A stretch of 64,000 nt of DNA, from NCBI RefSeq assembly GCF_013307435.2, contig NZ_CP102845.1, positions 2,489,001-2,553,000 on the forward strand, written 5' to 3'. This stretch comes from Microvirga terrae. Lineage in GTDB: Bacteria; Pseudomonadota; Alphaproteobacteria; Rhizobiales; Beijerinckiaceae. The notes under the pieces are model-generated. The model did no database searches and was not told where the DNA came from. It saw only the letters and a list, made by a program, of their open reading frames with translations. Of this stretch, positions 1 to 8,448 are shown in pieces (positions within the stretch are counted from its first letter, which is position 1; every line of letters begins with the position of its first letter). The translations under genes and the position numbers were made by a program.

Positions 1-1
1 G

Positions 2-361
2 GCCAAGGTGGCGGCGCTCAAGGGCTTCCACTGGGTGGCGGACGCCCATTACATGTGCGTGCCCAAGGGCCTGCCGAACGAGAAGCTCGCGGTGCTGCTC
101 GATCTCATGAGCTTCCTGCTCACCAAGGAGCAGCAGGCCTACACCTACGACGAGGGCTACTTCTATCCGGGCCCGGCCGTGAAGGGCGTGACCCTCGACA
201 TGGCGCCCGCCGAGAGCCAGGCGGCGATCAAGGAATTCGGCCGTCCTGAATACGAGAAGTGGATCGCCGAGAACCCGATCGAGCTTCCGCTCCAGCCCGA
301 CCAGATGGTGGTCGCCTTCCGCCTGTGGGACGAGCAGGTCGGCGGCGGCAAGCGCAAGTAA
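2..361 (+). CDS. ABC transporter substrate-binding protein, C-terminal part (5'-truncated by window edge)
   Basis: The reading frame is open from base 2 and ends at a TAA, so 119 C-terminal residues are visible and the start lies outside the window. The sequence is soluble, with no membrane segment, and ends in a Lys/Arg-rich tail (GGGKRK). It reads like the C-terminal lobe of a family-1 extracellular solute-binding protein of the PotD/iron type. The assignment rests mainly on context: an ATPase begins 48 bases downstream and is followed by two permeases in the usual binding protein-ATPase-permease-permease order. The ligand cannot be told from this fragment. Confidence 0.7.
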   Translation, partial: AKVAALKGFHWVADAHYMCVPKGLPNEKLAVLLDLMSFLLTKEQQAYTYDEGYFYPGPAVKGVTLDMAPAESQAAIKEFGRPEYEKWIAENPIELPLQPDQMVVAFRLWDEQVGGGKRK

Positions 362-409
362 GTCCGCGCAAGCAAGACCGCGCAGACAAGACGACAACAA
401 GGACCCGCG

Positions 410-1495
410 ATGACCATTGCCCTTTCCCAGTTCGACGAAGTCCGGCTCGATCGCGTGAGCCGCGACTTCGGGGCGCTCAACGCCCTGCGCGACGTTTCCC
501 TCACGATCCGGCGGCGCGAGTTCATCGCGCTGCTCGGGCCGTCGGGCTGCGGCAAGTCGACGACGTTGAACTGCATCGCGGGTCTCCTGCCTGTGACCGG
601 CGGGGCGATCTGGCTCGACAAGAGCCGGGTCGACACCCTGCGACCCGAGGAGCGCGGGTTCGGGATGGTGTTCCAGAACTACGCGCTCTTTCCCCATCTC
701 AACGTGCGCCAGAACATCGGCTTCGGGCTCAAGATGCGCGGGACCCCGAAGGCCGAGATCGACCGCAAGGTCGACGAGGCGCTCAGCCTCGTGCGCCTGC
801 AGGGCCAGGAGAACAAGCTGCCGGGCCAGCTCTCCGGCGGCCAGCAGCAGCGCGTGGCGATCGCCCGCGCGATCGTCATCGAGCCGCCGCTCGTGCTCAT
901 GGACGAGCCGCTGTCCAATCTCGATGCAAAGCTCCGCCTCGAGATGCGCGCCGAGATCCGGCGCATCCACAACGAGCTCGGGGCCACGACCATCTACGTG
1001 ACCCACGACCAGGACGAGGCCCTGTCGCTCGCCGACCGCATCGTGGTGCTGCGCGACGGCGTGGTCCGGCAGGTCGGCACGCCCAAGGAGCTCTACGAGG
1101 CGCCAGGCCATCTCGACGTGGCCGACTTCATGGGCTTCCGCAACAAGCTGAAAGGCAAGGTCGTCGGCACCGAGGGCGCCCGGGCCGTCCTCGATGTGGA
1201 GGGCGCACGGATCAGCGGCGTCGCCCGCGAGACCCTGTCCGCCGGATCCGCCGCCTATGCGGCCATCCGGCCGGATGACCTCATGGTCGGGGAGGCGGGG
1301 CCGAACGCCATCGCGGTCACCGTCGACACCATCGAGTACCGCGGACGCGAGTTCGTCGGCACCGCCCATTCGGCCGGCGGTCTCGATTTCGTGTTCCGGT
1401 CGCACCAGCCGGTCGAGCCCGGTTCGCAGGTGCATCTGCGGGCGGATGACGGGCGCGTTCTCGTCTTCGCGGAGCCGATCCAGGGGAGGCAGTGA
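410..1495 (+). CDS. ABC transporter ATP-binding protein, PotA/UgpC-like with TOBE domain
   Basis: This 361-residue protein is the nucleotide-binding subunit that powers the two permeases downstream. It has Walker [10 protein letters not shown] (residues 43-51), a Q-loop near Q89, the signature LSGGQQQR (141-148), Walker B LVLMDEP (161-167) and the switch histidine H199. About 120 residues follow the ATPase core, as expected for the C-terminal TOBE regulatory domain of the MalK/PotA/UgpC group. The stop codon overlaps the next start as TGATG, so translation is probably coupled. The substrate is unknown. The permease type favours the polyamine/opine/iron-like branch over classical sugar importers. 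Confidence 0.9.
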   Translation: MTIALSQFDEVRLDRVSRDFGALNALRDVSLTIRRREFIALLGPSGCGKSTTLNCIAGLLPVTGGAIWLDKSRVDTLRPEERGFGMVFQNYALFPHLNVRQNIGFGLKMRGTPKAEIDRKVDEALSLVRLQGQENKLPGQLSGGQQQRVAIARAIVIEPPLVLMDEPLSNLDAKLRLEMRAEIRRIHNELGATTIYVTHDQDEALSLADRIVVLRDGVVRQVGTPKELYEAPGHLDVADFMGFRNKLKGKVVGTEGARAVLDVEGARISGVARETLSAGSAAYAAIRPDDLMVGEAGPNAIAVTVDTIEYRGREFVGTAHSAGGLDFVFRSHQPVEPGSQVHLRADDGRVLVFAEPIQGRQ

Positions 1496-2406
1496 TGGAC
1501 GCCCTTGCTCCCGTGACCCCCGTCGAGCACGGCCCGAGCCTGCGCCAGCGCCTCGCCGCGCGAGGCTTCGACGCGGTGACGCTGCTCGTCGTTCCGGCGG
1601 CGATCTTCAGCCTGCTCCTCTTCGTCTATCCGTTCGCGTTCGGGTTCGTTCTGTCCTTCGAGCCGAAGGCCGGCGGCGACTGGCTGGCCAACTACAAGCG
1701 CTTCTTCTCGGACCCGTTCCTGTATGACACGATCGCCAACACGCTCCGGCTCGCGATCCCCGTCACGCTGATCAACCTGCTGCTGGCGGTGCCGATCGCG
1801 TTCCGCGTGCGCCTGATGCGGCGCCAGCGCCTGCTGACCACGATCCTCGTCCTGCCGATCACCCTCGGCACCGTGCTCGTGGCCGAGGGCCTGCTGAACT
1901 ATCTCGGGCCGCAGGGCTGGTTCAACCGCACCCTGATCACCTTCGGGCTGATCTCGCAGCCCCTGAAGCTCGTGCACAATTACTGGGGCGTCTTCGCCTC
2001 CCTGGTGATCACGGGCTTCCCGTTCACCTTCCTTCTGACCCTGTCCTACGTGACCGGCATCGACCCGGCCCTCGAGCAGGCGGCCGCGACGCTGGGCGCC
2101 AGCGCCTGGCAGCGCTTCCGCCACGTCTACCTGCCGCTGCTGATGCCGGGCTTCGCCATCACGTTCTGCCTGTCCTTCGTGCAGGCCTTCTCGGTCTTCC
2201 CGTCGGCGGTGCTGCTGGGCGAACCCGCGGGCGTGACCCGCGTGATCTCGATCGCCGCGGCCACGGCGGCCTTCGAGGAATACGACTACTCCATGGCGTC
2301 GGCGATCGCGATGATCATGGGCTTCGTGCAGCTCGCCATCGTGGTGGCGGTGCTCGCCTCCCGCGGGTTGTTCTACCGCGGTCCTGCCTCCGGCGCGAAA
2401 GGGTAA
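1495..2406 (+). CDS. ABC transporter permease, PotB-like
   Basis: An inner-membrane permease of 303 residues with about six hydrophobic helices. The first helix, near residues 25-50, follows a soluble N-terminal tail. The cytoplasmic coupling (EAA) loop is visible as EQAAATLGASAWQRF, followed by YLPLLMPG. I chose the ATG at 1495 because it overlaps the ATPase stop as TGATG and follows a strong GGGGAGG ribosome site. The GTG three bases upstream is also in frame. It pairs with the next gene as a heterodimeric channel. Confidence 0.88.
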   Translation: MDALAPVTPVEHGPSLRQRLAARGFDAVTLLVVPAAIFSLLLFVYPFAFGFVLSFEPKAGGDWLANYKRFFSDPFLYDTIANTLRLAIPVTLINLLLAVPIAFRVRLMRRQRLLTTILVLPITLGTVLVAEGLLNYLGPQGWFNRTLITFGLISQPLKLVHNYWGVFASLVITGFPFTFLLTLSYVTGIDPALEQAAATLGASAWQRFRHVYLPLLMPGFAITFCLSFVQAFSVFPSAVLLGEPAGVTRVISIAAATAAFEEYDYSMASAIAMIMGFVQLAIVVAVLASRGLFYRGPASGAKG

Positions 2407-2411
2407 AGCCG

Positions 2412-3254
2412 ATGATCCGCGACACGACACTCGGGTCCAAGCTCTGGGCCGCGGCCATCTGGTTCCTGGTCGGCTTCTTCGTCATCAACCTGTTCGCCAT
2501 GATCGCCACCGTGGTGACGAGCTCGTTCGCCACCCGCTGGCTCGGCACATGGCTGCCGGTGGCCTTCACCACGCGCTGGTATTCCTCCGCCTGGAGCGAG
2601 TTCCAGCTCTGGGACGTGCTGATGGTCACCTTCCAGGTGATCGCCGCCGTGGTGTTCATCTCCGGCGCTCTCGGCGTGACGGCCGCCTATGCGCTCGCCC
2701 GCCGCGACTTCGCGGGCAAGCGGCTTCTCATCCTGCTGTTCCTCCTGCCGCTGATGATCCCGCCGATCACCTTCGGCATCCCGCTCGCGACCGTGCTCTA
2801 CCAGACCGGCCTTGCGGGCACGTTCTGGGGCGTGGTGGCGGCCAACCTCGTGCCGACCGTGCCGTTCGTGATCCTGGTCATGATCCCGTTCATCGAGCAG
2901 ATCGACCCGAAGATCGAGGCGGCCGCCCGGGTGTTCGGGGCCAACACGTTCAAGCTCTTCGTCCACGTGCTCCTGCCGCTGCTCCTGCCGGGCATCCTGG
3001 CGGCCCTGCTGCTGGTGCTGGTCCGGACCATCGCCATGTTCGAGCTCACCTTCCTGGTCGCCGGCCCGACGAGCCAGACCCTCGTGGTGGCGCTCTATTA
3101 TGCGGTCTTCGCGGCCGGCGTACGGGCCGTGCAGTCGATCGACGCCATGGCGGTGATCTACATGGTCACGACTCTCGTCTGGCTCATCATCGCGCTGCGC
3201 TTCGTCAACCCGACGCAGATCGTCACCCGGGCGAAGCAGCAGCCGGCGCATTGA
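2412..3254 (+). CDS. ABC transporter permease, PotC-like
   Basis: The second permease of the importer has 280 residues and about six membrane helices, with the coupling loop EAAARVFGANTFKLF about two thirds along. It starts five bases after the first permease and is certainly part of the same operon. Together the four genes form a complete binding-protein-dependent importer of the PotABCD type. The 171-base gap that follows holds a composite palindromic element and probably ends or processes the transcript, so the dehydrogenase downstream may or may not be co-transcribed. Confidence 0.88.
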   Translation: MIRDTTLGSKLWAAAIWFLVGFFVINLFAMIATVVTSSFATRWLGTWLPVAFTTRWYSSAWSEFQLWDVLMVTFQVIAAVVFISGALGVTAAYALARRDFAGKRLLILLFLLPLMIPPITFGIPLATVLYQTGLAGTFWGVVAANLVPTVPFVILVMIPFIEQIDPKIEAAARVFGANTFKLFVHVLLPLLLPGILAALLLVLVRTIAMFELTFLVAGPTSQTLVVALYYAVFAAGVRAVQSIDAMAVIYMVTTLVWLIIALRFVNPTQIVTRAKQQPAH

Positions 3255-3274
3255 GGGGGCACCCGGGATCCACT

Positions 3275-3369
3275 CACGTCATGGCCGGGCCTGTCCCGGC
3301 CATCTCGACTTGAAGAGCAGGGCGCTTTCCATGATCGGGATCACCGGCACAAGGCCGGTGATGACGTGG
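3275..3369. repeat. composite palindromic element, copy A
   Basis: This element of about 95 bases has terminal inverted repeats CACGTCAT / ATGACGTG. Inside are two hairpins, GGCCGGGcctgtCCCGGCC and CACCGGcacaaggCCGGTG, separated by a variable centre that carries GATCGGGATC. The same layout recurs at 4946-5041 (inverted), 5738-5833 and 45306-45393. It sits between an ABC transporter operon and a dehydrogenase gene. It resembles REP/BIME-like dispersed palindromes; no coding function is apparent. Confidence 0.75.
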
Positions 3370-3425
3370 TAGGATCGTCGAAGGGCGCAGGAGCAGAGAC
3401 TGATGACCGACACCTCGAGGACACG

Positions 3426-4904
3426 ATGCCGGATCGCCTGAACGATGATTCTCTCGCCGATCTGCCGGAGGGTATCCGCCGCCCGGCCTATGACCGGAGG
3501 GCGCTGAAGACCGGGATCGTGCATCTCGGCGTCGGGGCCTTCCACCGGGCCCATCAGGCCGTCTACACGGACGACGTGCTCGGTCAGGATCCGCGCTGGG
3601 GCATCGTGGCCGCCAGCCTGCGCAGCCCGGACACCTACGACGCCCTCCAGCCGCAGGACGGCCTCTACACCCTGTCGGTCCGCTCGCAGGACGGCGAGGC
3701 GCTTCGGATCATCGGATCGATCCGGCGGGTCATCGTGGCACCTCGGGCGACGGAGGATCTCCTCGACGCGATGGCCGATCCGCAGACCAGGATCGTCACC
3801 CTGACGGTGACCGAGAAGGGCTATTGCCACGATCCGGCCACCGGCGCCCTGAACGAGGCCCATCCCGACGTGGTGCATGACCTGGCCTACCTTAAGACGC
3901 CGCGCTCGGCCCCGGGCTTCATCGTCGAGGCGCTTCGCCGCCGGCGGCGGGCCGGGATCCCGCCCTTCACGGTGCTCACCTGCGACAACCTTCCCTCGAA
4001 CGGCCGTACGGTGAAGCGCGTGCTCACCCGCTTCGCCGAGCTGGTCGATCCCGATCTCGGCCGCTTCGTGGCCGACCAGGTGTCCTGCCCGTCGACCATG
4101 GTCGACCGGATCGTGCCGGCGACGAGCGACCAGGACCGGGAGCGCATCGGACAGGCTCTCGGTGTCGAGGACGCCTGGCCGGTGGTGACCGAGCCGTTCA
4201 CGCAGTGGGTGATCGAGGATCGGTTCCCGCAGGGCCGGCCCGCCTGGGAGATGGCGGGCGCCGAGTTCGTCGCCGACGTGGAGCCCTACGAGCACATGAA
4301 GCTCAGGCTGCTCAACGGCAGCCATTCGACGCTCGCCTATCTGGGCTATCTCTCCGGCTACGAGACGGTTGCCGACACCATGGCGGATCCGGCCTTCGTG
4401 CGGCTGATTGAGGGGCTGATGGACGAGGAGGTCACGCCGACCCTGCACATGCCGCCCGGCGCCGATCTGTCCGCCTACAAGCGGGCGCTCATCGCCCGCT
4501 TCAAGAATCCCGCCCTGAAGCATCGCACTTGGCAGATCGCCATGGACGGTTCCCAGAAGTTGCCGCAGCGCCTCCTGGGGACGGTCCGCGACCGCCTGCA
4601 GGGCGGCGCGTCCATCGCGCGCCTGTCCCTCGGTGTGGCGGCCTGGATGCGCTACGTCACGGGCATCGACGAGAAGGGAGCGCCCATCGATGTGCGTGAT
4701 CCCATGGCGACGCGGCTGCGCGAGCTCGCCGACCGGGCAGGGCCATCGGCCGACGCGCTGGCCGGCGCCCTGTTCGCCGTGCGCGAAATCTTCGGCGACG
4801 ACCTGCCGAAGGATCCGCGCTTCACGGGAGCCGTGACGGCGAATCTGGCTCGCCTGTACGAGAGAGGCGCGAAGCGCGCCGTTGCGGAGTTCGCAGCCGA
4901 GTAA
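3426..4904 (+). CDS. mannitol dehydrogenase family oxidoreductase (polyol/fructuronate type)
   Basis: This protein belongs to the long-chain mannitol dehydrogenase family, NAD(P)-dependent enzymes that interconvert polyols or hexuronates with ketoses. Near the N-terminus is the typical cofactor segment IVHLGVGAFHRAHQAVYTDD. In the middle is the catalytic region with EPYEHMKLRLLNGSHS, including the conserved K and the N-G-S-H. Length from the ATG at 3426 is 492 residues, matching Pseudomonas mannitol 2-dehydrogenase. An upstream GTG at 3366 would add 20 poorly folded residues inside the repeat, so I rejected it. Mannitol, sorbitol, arabinitol and fructuronate are all possible substrates. The PotABCD-type importer upstream may supply it, but that is inference. 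Confidence 0.87.
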   Translation: MPDRLNDDSLADLPEGIRRPAYDRRALKTGIVHLGVGAFHRAHQAVYTDDVLGQDPRWGIVAASLRSPDTYDALQPQDGLYTLSVRSQDGEALRIIGSIRRVIVAPRATEDLLDAMADPQTRIVTLTVTEKGYCHDPATGALNEAHPDVVHDLAYLKTPRSAPGFIVEALRRRRRAGIPPFTVLTCDNLPSNGRTVKRVLTRFAELVDPDLGRFVADQVSCPSTMVDRIVPATSDQDRERIGQALGVEDAWPVVTEPFTQWVIEDRFPQGRPAWEMAGAEFVADVEPYEHMKLRLLNGSHSTLAYLGYLSGYETVADTMADPAFVRLIEGLMDEEVTPTLHMPPGADLSAYKRALIARFKNPALKHRTWQIAMDGSQKLPQRLLGTVRDRLQGGASIARLSLGVAAWMRYVTGIDEKGAPIDVRDPMATRLRELADRAGPSADALAGALFAVREIFGDDLPKDPRFTGAVTANLARLYERGAKRAVAEFAAE

Positions 4905-4945
4905 GGGAACGCGTCTTCCCCGTTATGACCGGCTCACACCACCTG

Positions 4946-5041
4946 CACGTCATCACCGGCCTTGTGCCGGTGATCTCGACCCGAGAGGCGCAGTGTTTTT
5001 CAGCATCGGGATGCCCGGGATGAGCCCGGCCATGACGGGAG
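4946..5041. repeat. composite palindromic element, copy B (inverted)
   Basis: The same composite as at 3275-3369 in the opposite orientation: CACGTCATCACCGGccttgtgCCGGTGAT first, then GCCCGGGatgaGCCCGGCCATGACG. It fills most of the convergent space between the dehydrogenase and the SET-domain gene, so it may also work as a bidirectional transcription end signal. Confidence 0.72.
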
Positions 5042-5078
5042 CGGGGGCGTGGCGCCCCACGAGCCTTCGCTGCCGCGT

Positions 5079-5507
5079 TTATGTCGGAACGCGCGCCTGC
5101 TTCGCGCGCTTGCGCTCGCAGGACTGGCACTTGCAGCCCATCGGCTCGATGAAGGTCTCAAAGTAGTTCTTGCCGTAATTGTAAGTGATCTCGTCGCCCG
5201 GCTTGATGCGCTTGATCGCCTTGATGCGGATCCGGCCCCTCGACACCGTCGCCTGGGCGTTCGGCCGGCAGCCGTGATTGATGTAGCGGGCGGTGTTCCA
5301 GCGCGGCGATCCGTCGATGGTCCAGCGGCTGCTGATCTCGAACAGATAGCGCGTGTTGCGCCGGCGCTGGACTTCCTCGTTGGTGATCTTCGGCCCGACA
5401 TACTCGATGATGAAGGAGCCCTTCTCGATCACGTCGGTGGCGAACAGGCCGAGGCCGGTCGGCGACCGTCCGATGCGAAAGGGACCTTCCGGCGGCTTGG
5501 TTTTCAT
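5079..5507 (-). CDS. SET domain-containing protein (putative lysine methyltransferase)
   Basis: A compact 142-residue SET protein, probably transferring a methyl group from S-adenosylmethionine to a lysine. Visible landmarks in order are GLGLFATDVIEKGSFIIEYVG (SET N-part, about residues 17-37), RYINHGCRPNA (the cofactor-binding NHSCxPN motif with Gly in place of Ser), GDEITYNYG (catalytic Tyr region) and a post-SET cysteine cluster CKCQSC. The ATG at 5507 begins the conserved region. Upstream in-frame codons run into a region of poor coding character and were not used. It is monocistronic between repeat-rich spacers. The target is unknown; bacterial free-standing SET proteins may modify ribosomal, DNA-binding or host proteins. 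Confidence 0.85.
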   Translation of the reverse strand: MKTKPPEGPFRIGRSPTGLGLFATDVIEKGSFIIEYVGPKITNEEVQRRRNTRYLFEISSRWTIDGSPRWNTARYINHGCRPNAQATVSRGRIRIKAIKRIKPGDEITYNYGKNYFETFIEPMGCKCQSCERKRAKQARVPT

Positions 5508-5670
5508 GAGGTCGGACGCTCCAGGGGACACGAGTGCTCCATAGCGGCAAACGCGGAGCGATGAAATTGGGTCGGTGGCCGATCTTCTCCAGATCCAGAG
5601 GACAATTTTGGCATCCTGGCCAGCCACGTGCCGGCGCCCCTTGTGCGGTGAGCCGCGGCGCTTCATGAAA

Positions 5671-5704
5671 GCGGGATCACCGGGACAAGCCCGGTGATGA
5701 CGGG
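5671..5704. repeat. half-copy of the composite palindromic element
   Basis: A single hairpin GATCACCGGGacaagCCCGGTGATGACGG without the partner hairpin. It lies 33 bases before the full copy at 5738-5833. The stretch 5508-5836 between the SET and TetR genes contains no gene I can support, only these repeats. Confidence 0.65.
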
Positions 5705-5737
5705 GAGGGTGGTCGTCCGGTGTGCGCTACACCCTCT

Positions 5738-5833
5738 CCACGTCATGGCCGGGCCTGTCCCGGCCATCCCGATATGGAACATCGCCGCGCTCATCGATCG
5801 GGATCACCGGCATGAGGCCGGTGATGACGTGGA
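5738..5833. repeat. composite palindromic element, copy C
   Basis: A full copy in the same orientation as copy A: CCACGTCATGGCCGGGcctgtCCCGGCCAT, then a variable centre, then GGGATCACCGGcatgaggCCGGTGATGACGTGG. The terminal CCACGTCAT / ATGACGTGG arms match perfectly. It ends three bases before the TetR gene stop. Confidence 0.75.
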
Positions 5834-5836
5834 GTT

Positions 5837-6517
5837 CTAAAGCGAAGGACGACCCTGGTCCGCCTGCGCGGCGAGCCAGTGGCGCGCTGCCTCCGTCAGG
5901 TGCGGCTGAAACAGGCTCGCGACCTGCCTGAGGCCCCATTCGAGATGCGCCTTCTTGATGGCCCGCACTCCTTCCTGCACATCCAGATAGACCACCCAGT
6001 AGGTCGACACGATCCACAGATTGTGAAGCAAGGCATCGAGCGCGTCGTCGGACAGCTCCATCAATCCGGCCCCGCGCATGTGGCCGATGAGCTGCCGGAC
6101 GGGCGAACGGATGCGGTCGCTGATGGTGCGGATGCGGCGGCGCAGCTCCGGCGCCATGGCGATGAGGCCCATGAAGTCCCGGTAGAGAAAACGATAGGTC
6201 CACACGATCTCGAACCACTCGGTCAGGAACGCCACGTAGGCGGCCGGGTCGGCGCCCGCGCCCGGACTGCGGTTCAACAGCTGGTCCACCGATTCCTCGA
6301 AGCGGTCGAAGATGGTCAGGATCAGGGCCTGCTTGGTCTTGAAGTAGTAGTAGAGATTGCCCTCGTTGATGCCGGCCGCTTCGGCGATCTGCGACGTGGT
6401 GACCCGGTCGGGCCCGCGCGCATTGAAGAGCGACAGAGAGACCGTGATCACGTGGTCGCGCGTGCCGGCCGCCTTCCGGCTCCGCTTCGCCCTCGGGGTC
6501 GCTCCTGGCTCGATCAC
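5837..6517 (-). CDS. TetR/AcrR family transcriptional regulator
   Basis: A 226-residue one-component repressor. The N-terminal helix-turn-helix reads VTTSQIAEAAGINEGNLYYYFKTK (about residues 37-60), which is the canonical TetR recognition helix. The rest is a helical ligand-binding domain. I chose the GTG at 6517, preceded by AGAGGATCA. The longer frame back to 6589 would run through the paired operators and is unlikely. It is divergent from the P450 gene 126 bases away, and two copies of an 18-base operator lie between them. It therefore most likely represses itself and the P450 until an unknown ligand binds. Confidence 0.9.
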   Translation of the reverse strand: MIEPGATPRAKRSRKAAGTRDHVITVSLSLFNARGPDRVTTSQIAEAAGINEGNLYYYFKTKQALILTIFDRFEESVDQLLNRSPGAGADPAAYVAFLTEWFEIVWTYRFLYRDFMGLIAMAPELRRRIRTISDRIRSPVRQLIGHMRGAGLMELSDDALDALLHNLWIVSTYWVVYLDVQEGVRAIKKAHLEWGLRQVASLFQPHLTEAARHWLAAQADQGRPSL

Positions 6518-6545
6518 GGCTGATCCTCTATGTCGCACTTGCGCA

Positions 6546-6595
6546 TATAAGGTGCTCACCTTAAATCGCAAGCGGTCTAAGGTGAGCACCTTATA
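6546..6595. promoter_or_regulatory. paired operators in the TetR/P450 divergent promoter
   Basis: Two 18-base sequences, TATAAGGTGCTCACCTTA (6546-6563) and TAAGGTGAGCACCTTATA (6578-6595), are exact reverse complements of each other. Each core AAGGTG-2-CACCTT is also a palindrome. Their centres are 30 bases apart, close to three helical turns. That is the geometry expected for two TetR dimers, or a dimer pair, on one face of the DNA. Confidence 0.85.
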
Positions 6596-6643
6596 AGCCG
6601 GCGCGGGCCGGCATCGAGGCCGGGCCGTGCGAGAGGAACCTTC

Positions 6644-8050
6644 ATGAGCATCGAGACCCTTCCGTGGATTTCAGATCAGTGCCCCGGCGTCGCGGTGAGC
6701 CGCCGCTCGCCGCTCTCGGTGGTGCCCGCCCTGGTGCGGGACCCGTTGCAGGCCCTGCCGCCGGAAATCTATCGCGAGCCGGTGGTGTACTCCCAGGTGG
6801 CCGGACGCCGGCGCATCCTGCTGGCCGATCCGGCCCTGATCCACGAGGCCCTGGTGCGCAATGCCGATGCGCTGAACAAGGGCGAGGACGTCCGGCGAGC
6901 CCTGGGCCCGGCCCTCGGTCGCGGGCTGCTGACGGCGGACGGCGCCCATTGGCGCTGGCAGCGCCAGTCGGTGGCGCCCGCGTTCCGGCACGAGAAGCTC
7001 CTGGGCCTGCTGCCGTCCATGATCGCCGCCGCGGAGAAGACTCGGGAGCGCTGGCTCGCGCCCGGGGCCGGCGCGTCGGTCGGCATCGGCCGGGAGATGA
7101 TGCGCACCACCTTCGACATCATCGTCGACACCATGATGTCGGGGCCGGGCGAGATCGACGTGGCGCGGGTGGAGCGCGGCATCACCGACTATCTCAAGCC
7201 GACCGGCTGGGTCTTCGCGCTGAGCATTCTCGATCTGCCCGACTGGCTTCCCTATCCGGGCCGTCGCCGCGCCGCGGCCGCGGCCGCGTACCTGCGCTCC
7301 TCCGTCACCCGGATGATCGCCGAGCGGCGCCGAAACCCGGACGGGCGCGAGGATCTCGTGGCGCTGCTTCTCGCCGCATCGGACCCGGAGAGCGGCCGGA
7401 CGATGACCGACGAGGAGATCGCCGACAACCTGCTCACCTTCGTGACGGCCGGACACGAGACTACGGCGCTGGGCCTGGCCTGGACGTTCCTTCTGCTGGC
7501 CCGCCATCCCGAGCAGGAAGCGCGGGTCGTCGCGGAGATCGACGCCGTGACGCAGGGCGGCCCCGTCCGGCCTGAGCACATCGGGCAGCTCGCCTATGCC
7601 CGGCAGGTCTTCTCGGAGGCGATGCGGCTCTATCCGCCGGCCCCGATCATCACGCGCACGGCGACGCGCTCCTTCGCGCTCGGCGGCTTCCGCGTGCCGG
7701 AAGGCGCGGTCGTCATCGTGCCGATCCATGCGGTCCATCATCATGCCGCGCTCTGGACCGATCCTGCGCGGTTCGATCCGGAGCGCTTCGCGCCCGAGCC
7801 GGCGAAAGCCCGGCATCGCTATGCCTATATGCCGTTCGGCGCGGGGCCGCGCATCTGCATCGGCAGCGCGTTCGCCACCATGGAGGCGGTCGCCATCATG
7901 GCGGTGCTGCTGCAGGCCGTCAGGCTGCGGGCGCGATCGGACGCCATGCCCGACCCGATGATGAAGGTCACGCTGCGACCGAGACGGGAGGCGGAGATGT
8001 CGGTCGAGCGGCGCCATCCGTTCCAGGGGGCGGTCACGCAGATGTCGTGA
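6644..8050 (+). CDS. cytochrome P450
   Basis: A soluble, heme-thiolate monooxygenase of 468 residues. The I-helix oxygen-binding motif is AGHETT, the K-helix ExxR is SEAMRLYPP, and the heme-binding loop is FGAGPRICIG with the axial cysteine. The length and the PERF-containing region resemble the longer, fatty-acid-hydroxylase-like bacterial P450s rather than the 400-residue camphor type, but the substrate cannot be read from sequence. No ferredoxin or reductase gene is adjacent, so the electron donors are encoded elsewhere. The ATG at 6644 follows GAGAGGAAC. The divergent TetR gene is its probable regulator. Confidence 0.93.
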   Translation: MSIETLPWISDQCPGVAVSRRSPLSVVPALVRDPLQALPPEIYREPVVYSQVAGRRRILLADPALIHEALVRNADALNKGEDVRRALGPALGRGLLTADGAHWRWQRQSVAPAFRHEKLLGLLPSMIAAAEKTRERWLAPGAGASVGIGREMMRTTFDIIVDTMMSGPGEIDVARVERGITDYLKPTGWVFALSILDLPDWLPYPGRRRAAAAAAYLRSSVTRMIAERRRNPDGREDLVALLLAASDPESGRTMTDEEIADNLLTFVTAGHETTALGLAWTFLLLARHPEQEARVVAEIDAVTQGGPVRPEHIGQLAYARQVFSEAMRLYPPAPIITRTATRSFALGGFRVPEGAVVIVPIHAVHHHAALWTDPARFDPERFAPEPAKARHRYAYMPFGAGPRICIGSAFATMEAVAIMAVLLQAVRLRARSDAMPDPMMKVTLRPRREAEMSVERRHPFQGAVTQMS

Positions 8051-8061
8051 GCGCGGACGCG

Positions 8062-8448
8062 TCAGGCGATTTCGGTCGCGTCGGACGTGCCGGCCAGCGT
8101 CGTGCGGAGCGTGTCGGCGAAATTATCGTAGGAGAACGGCTTCGACAGGGCCGGGCATTCGCGGAACCGCTCCGGGAGCGAGCGGAAGTCGTAGCCGGTC
8201 GAAAAGATGAACGGGATTCCGCGAAAGCGCAGGACGTCGGCGACCGGGAAGACGACGGTTCCGTCCACGTTGATGTCGAGGATGCCGATGTCGATGTCGG
8301 CCTGGAGCGCGAGGGTCAGGGCATGGTCCAGTCGCGCTGCGGGGCCCACGACCTCGCATCCGAAATCGAGAACCATGTCCTCGATCAGCATCGAGATCAT
8401 CGCCTCGTCCTCGACGATCAGGACCCGCTTTGTGCGACCCTCGAACAT
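8062..8448 (-). CDS. stand-alone response regulator receiver domain
   Basis: This 128-residue CheY-like protein has no output domain. It shows the acidic pocket VEDEAM, the phospho-acceptor aspartate in GILDINVDG, the switch Ser/Thr in FSTGYD and the conserved lysine in LSKPFS. The ATG at 8448 follows GGAGGGG closely. The longer frame to 8517 adds no receiver sequence. It probably relays phosphate from a histidine kinase such as the HWE type, but no kinase is adjacent. It converges on the P450 gene with an 11-base gap. It is not PhyR, because the sigma-like half is missing. Confidence 0.9.
   Translation of the reverse strand: MFEGRTKRVLIVEDEAMISMLIEDMVLDFGCEVVGPAARLDHALTLALQADIDIGILDINVDGTVVFPVADVLRFRGIPFIFSTGYDFRSLPERFRECPALSKPFSYDNFADTLRTTLAGTSDATEIA

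Noticed and set aside
3275..5833. CRISPR array from the repeated palindromes
   Set aside because: Copies are about 95 bases, irregularly spaced, in both orientations, with genes between them and no cas genes; there are no spacers of uniform length.
6518..6589. Longer N-terminus for the TetR regulator
   Set aside because: The extra codons would run through one and a half operator copies, have no regulator-like sequence, and precede a well-placed GTG with its own ribosome site.
8062..8448. Receiver protein as PhyR for the EcfG factor
   Set aside because: PhyR needs an N-terminal sigma-like domain fused to its receiver; this protein is a receiver only, and it lies 15 kb from the sigma gene.
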